Origin: Archegozetes longisetosus
Lineage: Eukaryota > Arthropoda > Arachnida > Sarcoptiformes > Trhypochthoniidae
DNA length: 64,000 nucleotides
Reading direction: 5' to 3'
NCBI GenBank assembly: GCA_018873245.2
Contig: JAEMBT020000002.1
Coordinates: forward strand, 10,080,001 to 10,144,000
Shown: in pieces, positions 63,568 through 64,000 of the stretch
How the letters are laid out: the number at the start of each line of letters is the position of its first letter
Position numbering within the stretch: the stretch's first letter is position 1
Made by a program: the position numbers and the translations under genes
The notes under the pieces: generated by a model
What the model was told of the DNA's origin: nothing
What the model saw: only the letters and a program-made list of their open reading frames with translations
Database searches by the model: none

Positions 63568-64000
63568 TTAGTAATCTTCAAGTGGTGGTGGAGACGAAGG
63601 CATTGAATTGATAGAAGTTCCTTGTGTCAGGTATCCAGCTACGTTCACAGTAGAACCTATTATTATATTAACATTTGCATTAGTTCAATTAAATCATGTG
63701 TCTACAAAATTGATAATTTCAGTTACTAAACATCTCTGCATTGATAATTAGTTTAGAACATTCTTATTTCTATTCTTAATAAAAACATGAAAACTTTATT
63801 TTATTTTTAAGCCTATTTTAACCTCTATTTGCAGATTGAATGATATGAGTTAAATTCAATTAATCATATATCTATACCTGTTAGATATCCAGAGAATGTA
63901 GAATTAGAGATAAACAAGTCATGCTTTTGATCTCTATATTCAGACCAAACACTGGATTTTTCCAATAGAGCATTGACTTGTTGTCCATAAACTGGATTTC
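63568..64000 (-). CDS. DNAJC13: RME-8 / DNAJC13, C-terminal end (5' part outside window)
   Basis: RME-8 is a J-domain endosomal protein that recruits Hsc70 to clear clathrin and works with the retromer/WASH system. Exons 63878-64000 (continuing beyond the window) and 63568-63656, joined in phase across a 221-bp intron. The first gives [20 protein letters not shown] and KHDLFISNS; the join gives SGYLTG, and the last exon GYLTQGTS, then [11 protein letters not shown] and a stop. The tandem GYLTG/GYLTxGTS ending is characteristic of DNAJC13. Only the last 70 or so residues are visible. Confidence 0.93.

Noticed and set aside
1..64000. CRISPR arrays, operons, bacterial promoters or viral genes
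   Set aside because: No regularly spaced repeats with spacers, and all genes are intron-containing animal genes; no viral coding sequence recognised.

Overview
The window reads as a stretch of an AT-rich animal nuclear genome with compact, intron-rich genes. All protein genes are split by GT-AG introns, mostly 50-110 bp, with a few very long ones. Every recognisable product is a metazoan protein. An activin-type receptor with mutually exclusive ligand-binding exons, as in insect baboon, points to an arthropod. The short introns and high AT would suit a mite or another small arthropod, but the species is inference.

Layout. 1-3366 (+): C-terminal part of VPS8, a CORVET tethering subunit. 3632-5528 (-): PALS1/Stardust polarity scaffold, with a one-base frame break in its SH3 domain. 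7356-9797 (+): WAC, a WW adaptor. 9798-14296: gene-free. 14297-20852 (+): baboon/ALK4-5-type TGF-beta/activin type I receptor with two alternative ectodomain exons. 21865-22614 (-): FKBP14-like ER prolyl isomerase ending in HDEL. 23666-24733 (+): NUDT14-type Nudix hydrolase. 24772-26000 (-): DMAC2-like complex I assembly factor. 26966-28333 (+): cyclin Y. 28702-29652 (-): ATPAF2/ATP12. 31248-62570 (-): a 19-exon DPP6/DPP10-type pseudopeptidase with two alternative first exons and very long 5' introns. A complete MOSMO gene (54205-54992, -) lies inside one of these introns. 63568-64000 (-): the last two exons of RME-8/DNAJC13.

The genes do not form a single pathway. Some themes recur: endosomal trafficking (VPS8, RME-8), signalling at the membrane (baboon, MOSMO, cyclin Y, PALS1, DPP6/10), and mitochondrial OXPHOS assembly (DMAC2, ATPAF2). 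PALS1/WAC, FKBP14/NUDT14 and DMAC2/cyclin Y are divergent pairs. VPS8/PALS1, NUDT14/DMAC2 and cyclin Y/ATPAF2 are convergent, and the NUDT14 and DMAC2 stop codons lie only 38 bp apart.

Most notable: the alternative baboon exons with a hairpin between them and a possible 36-nt juxtamembrane microexon; the loss of catalytic residues and the alternative N-termini of the DPP-like gene; nested MOSMO; a 391-bp hAT-like MITE with target-site duplication; and a decayed RNFT-like RING fragment beside a pogo-like terminal repeat. All exon models were made by eye from splice signals, reading phase and remembered family sequences. No alignment or transcript data were available.
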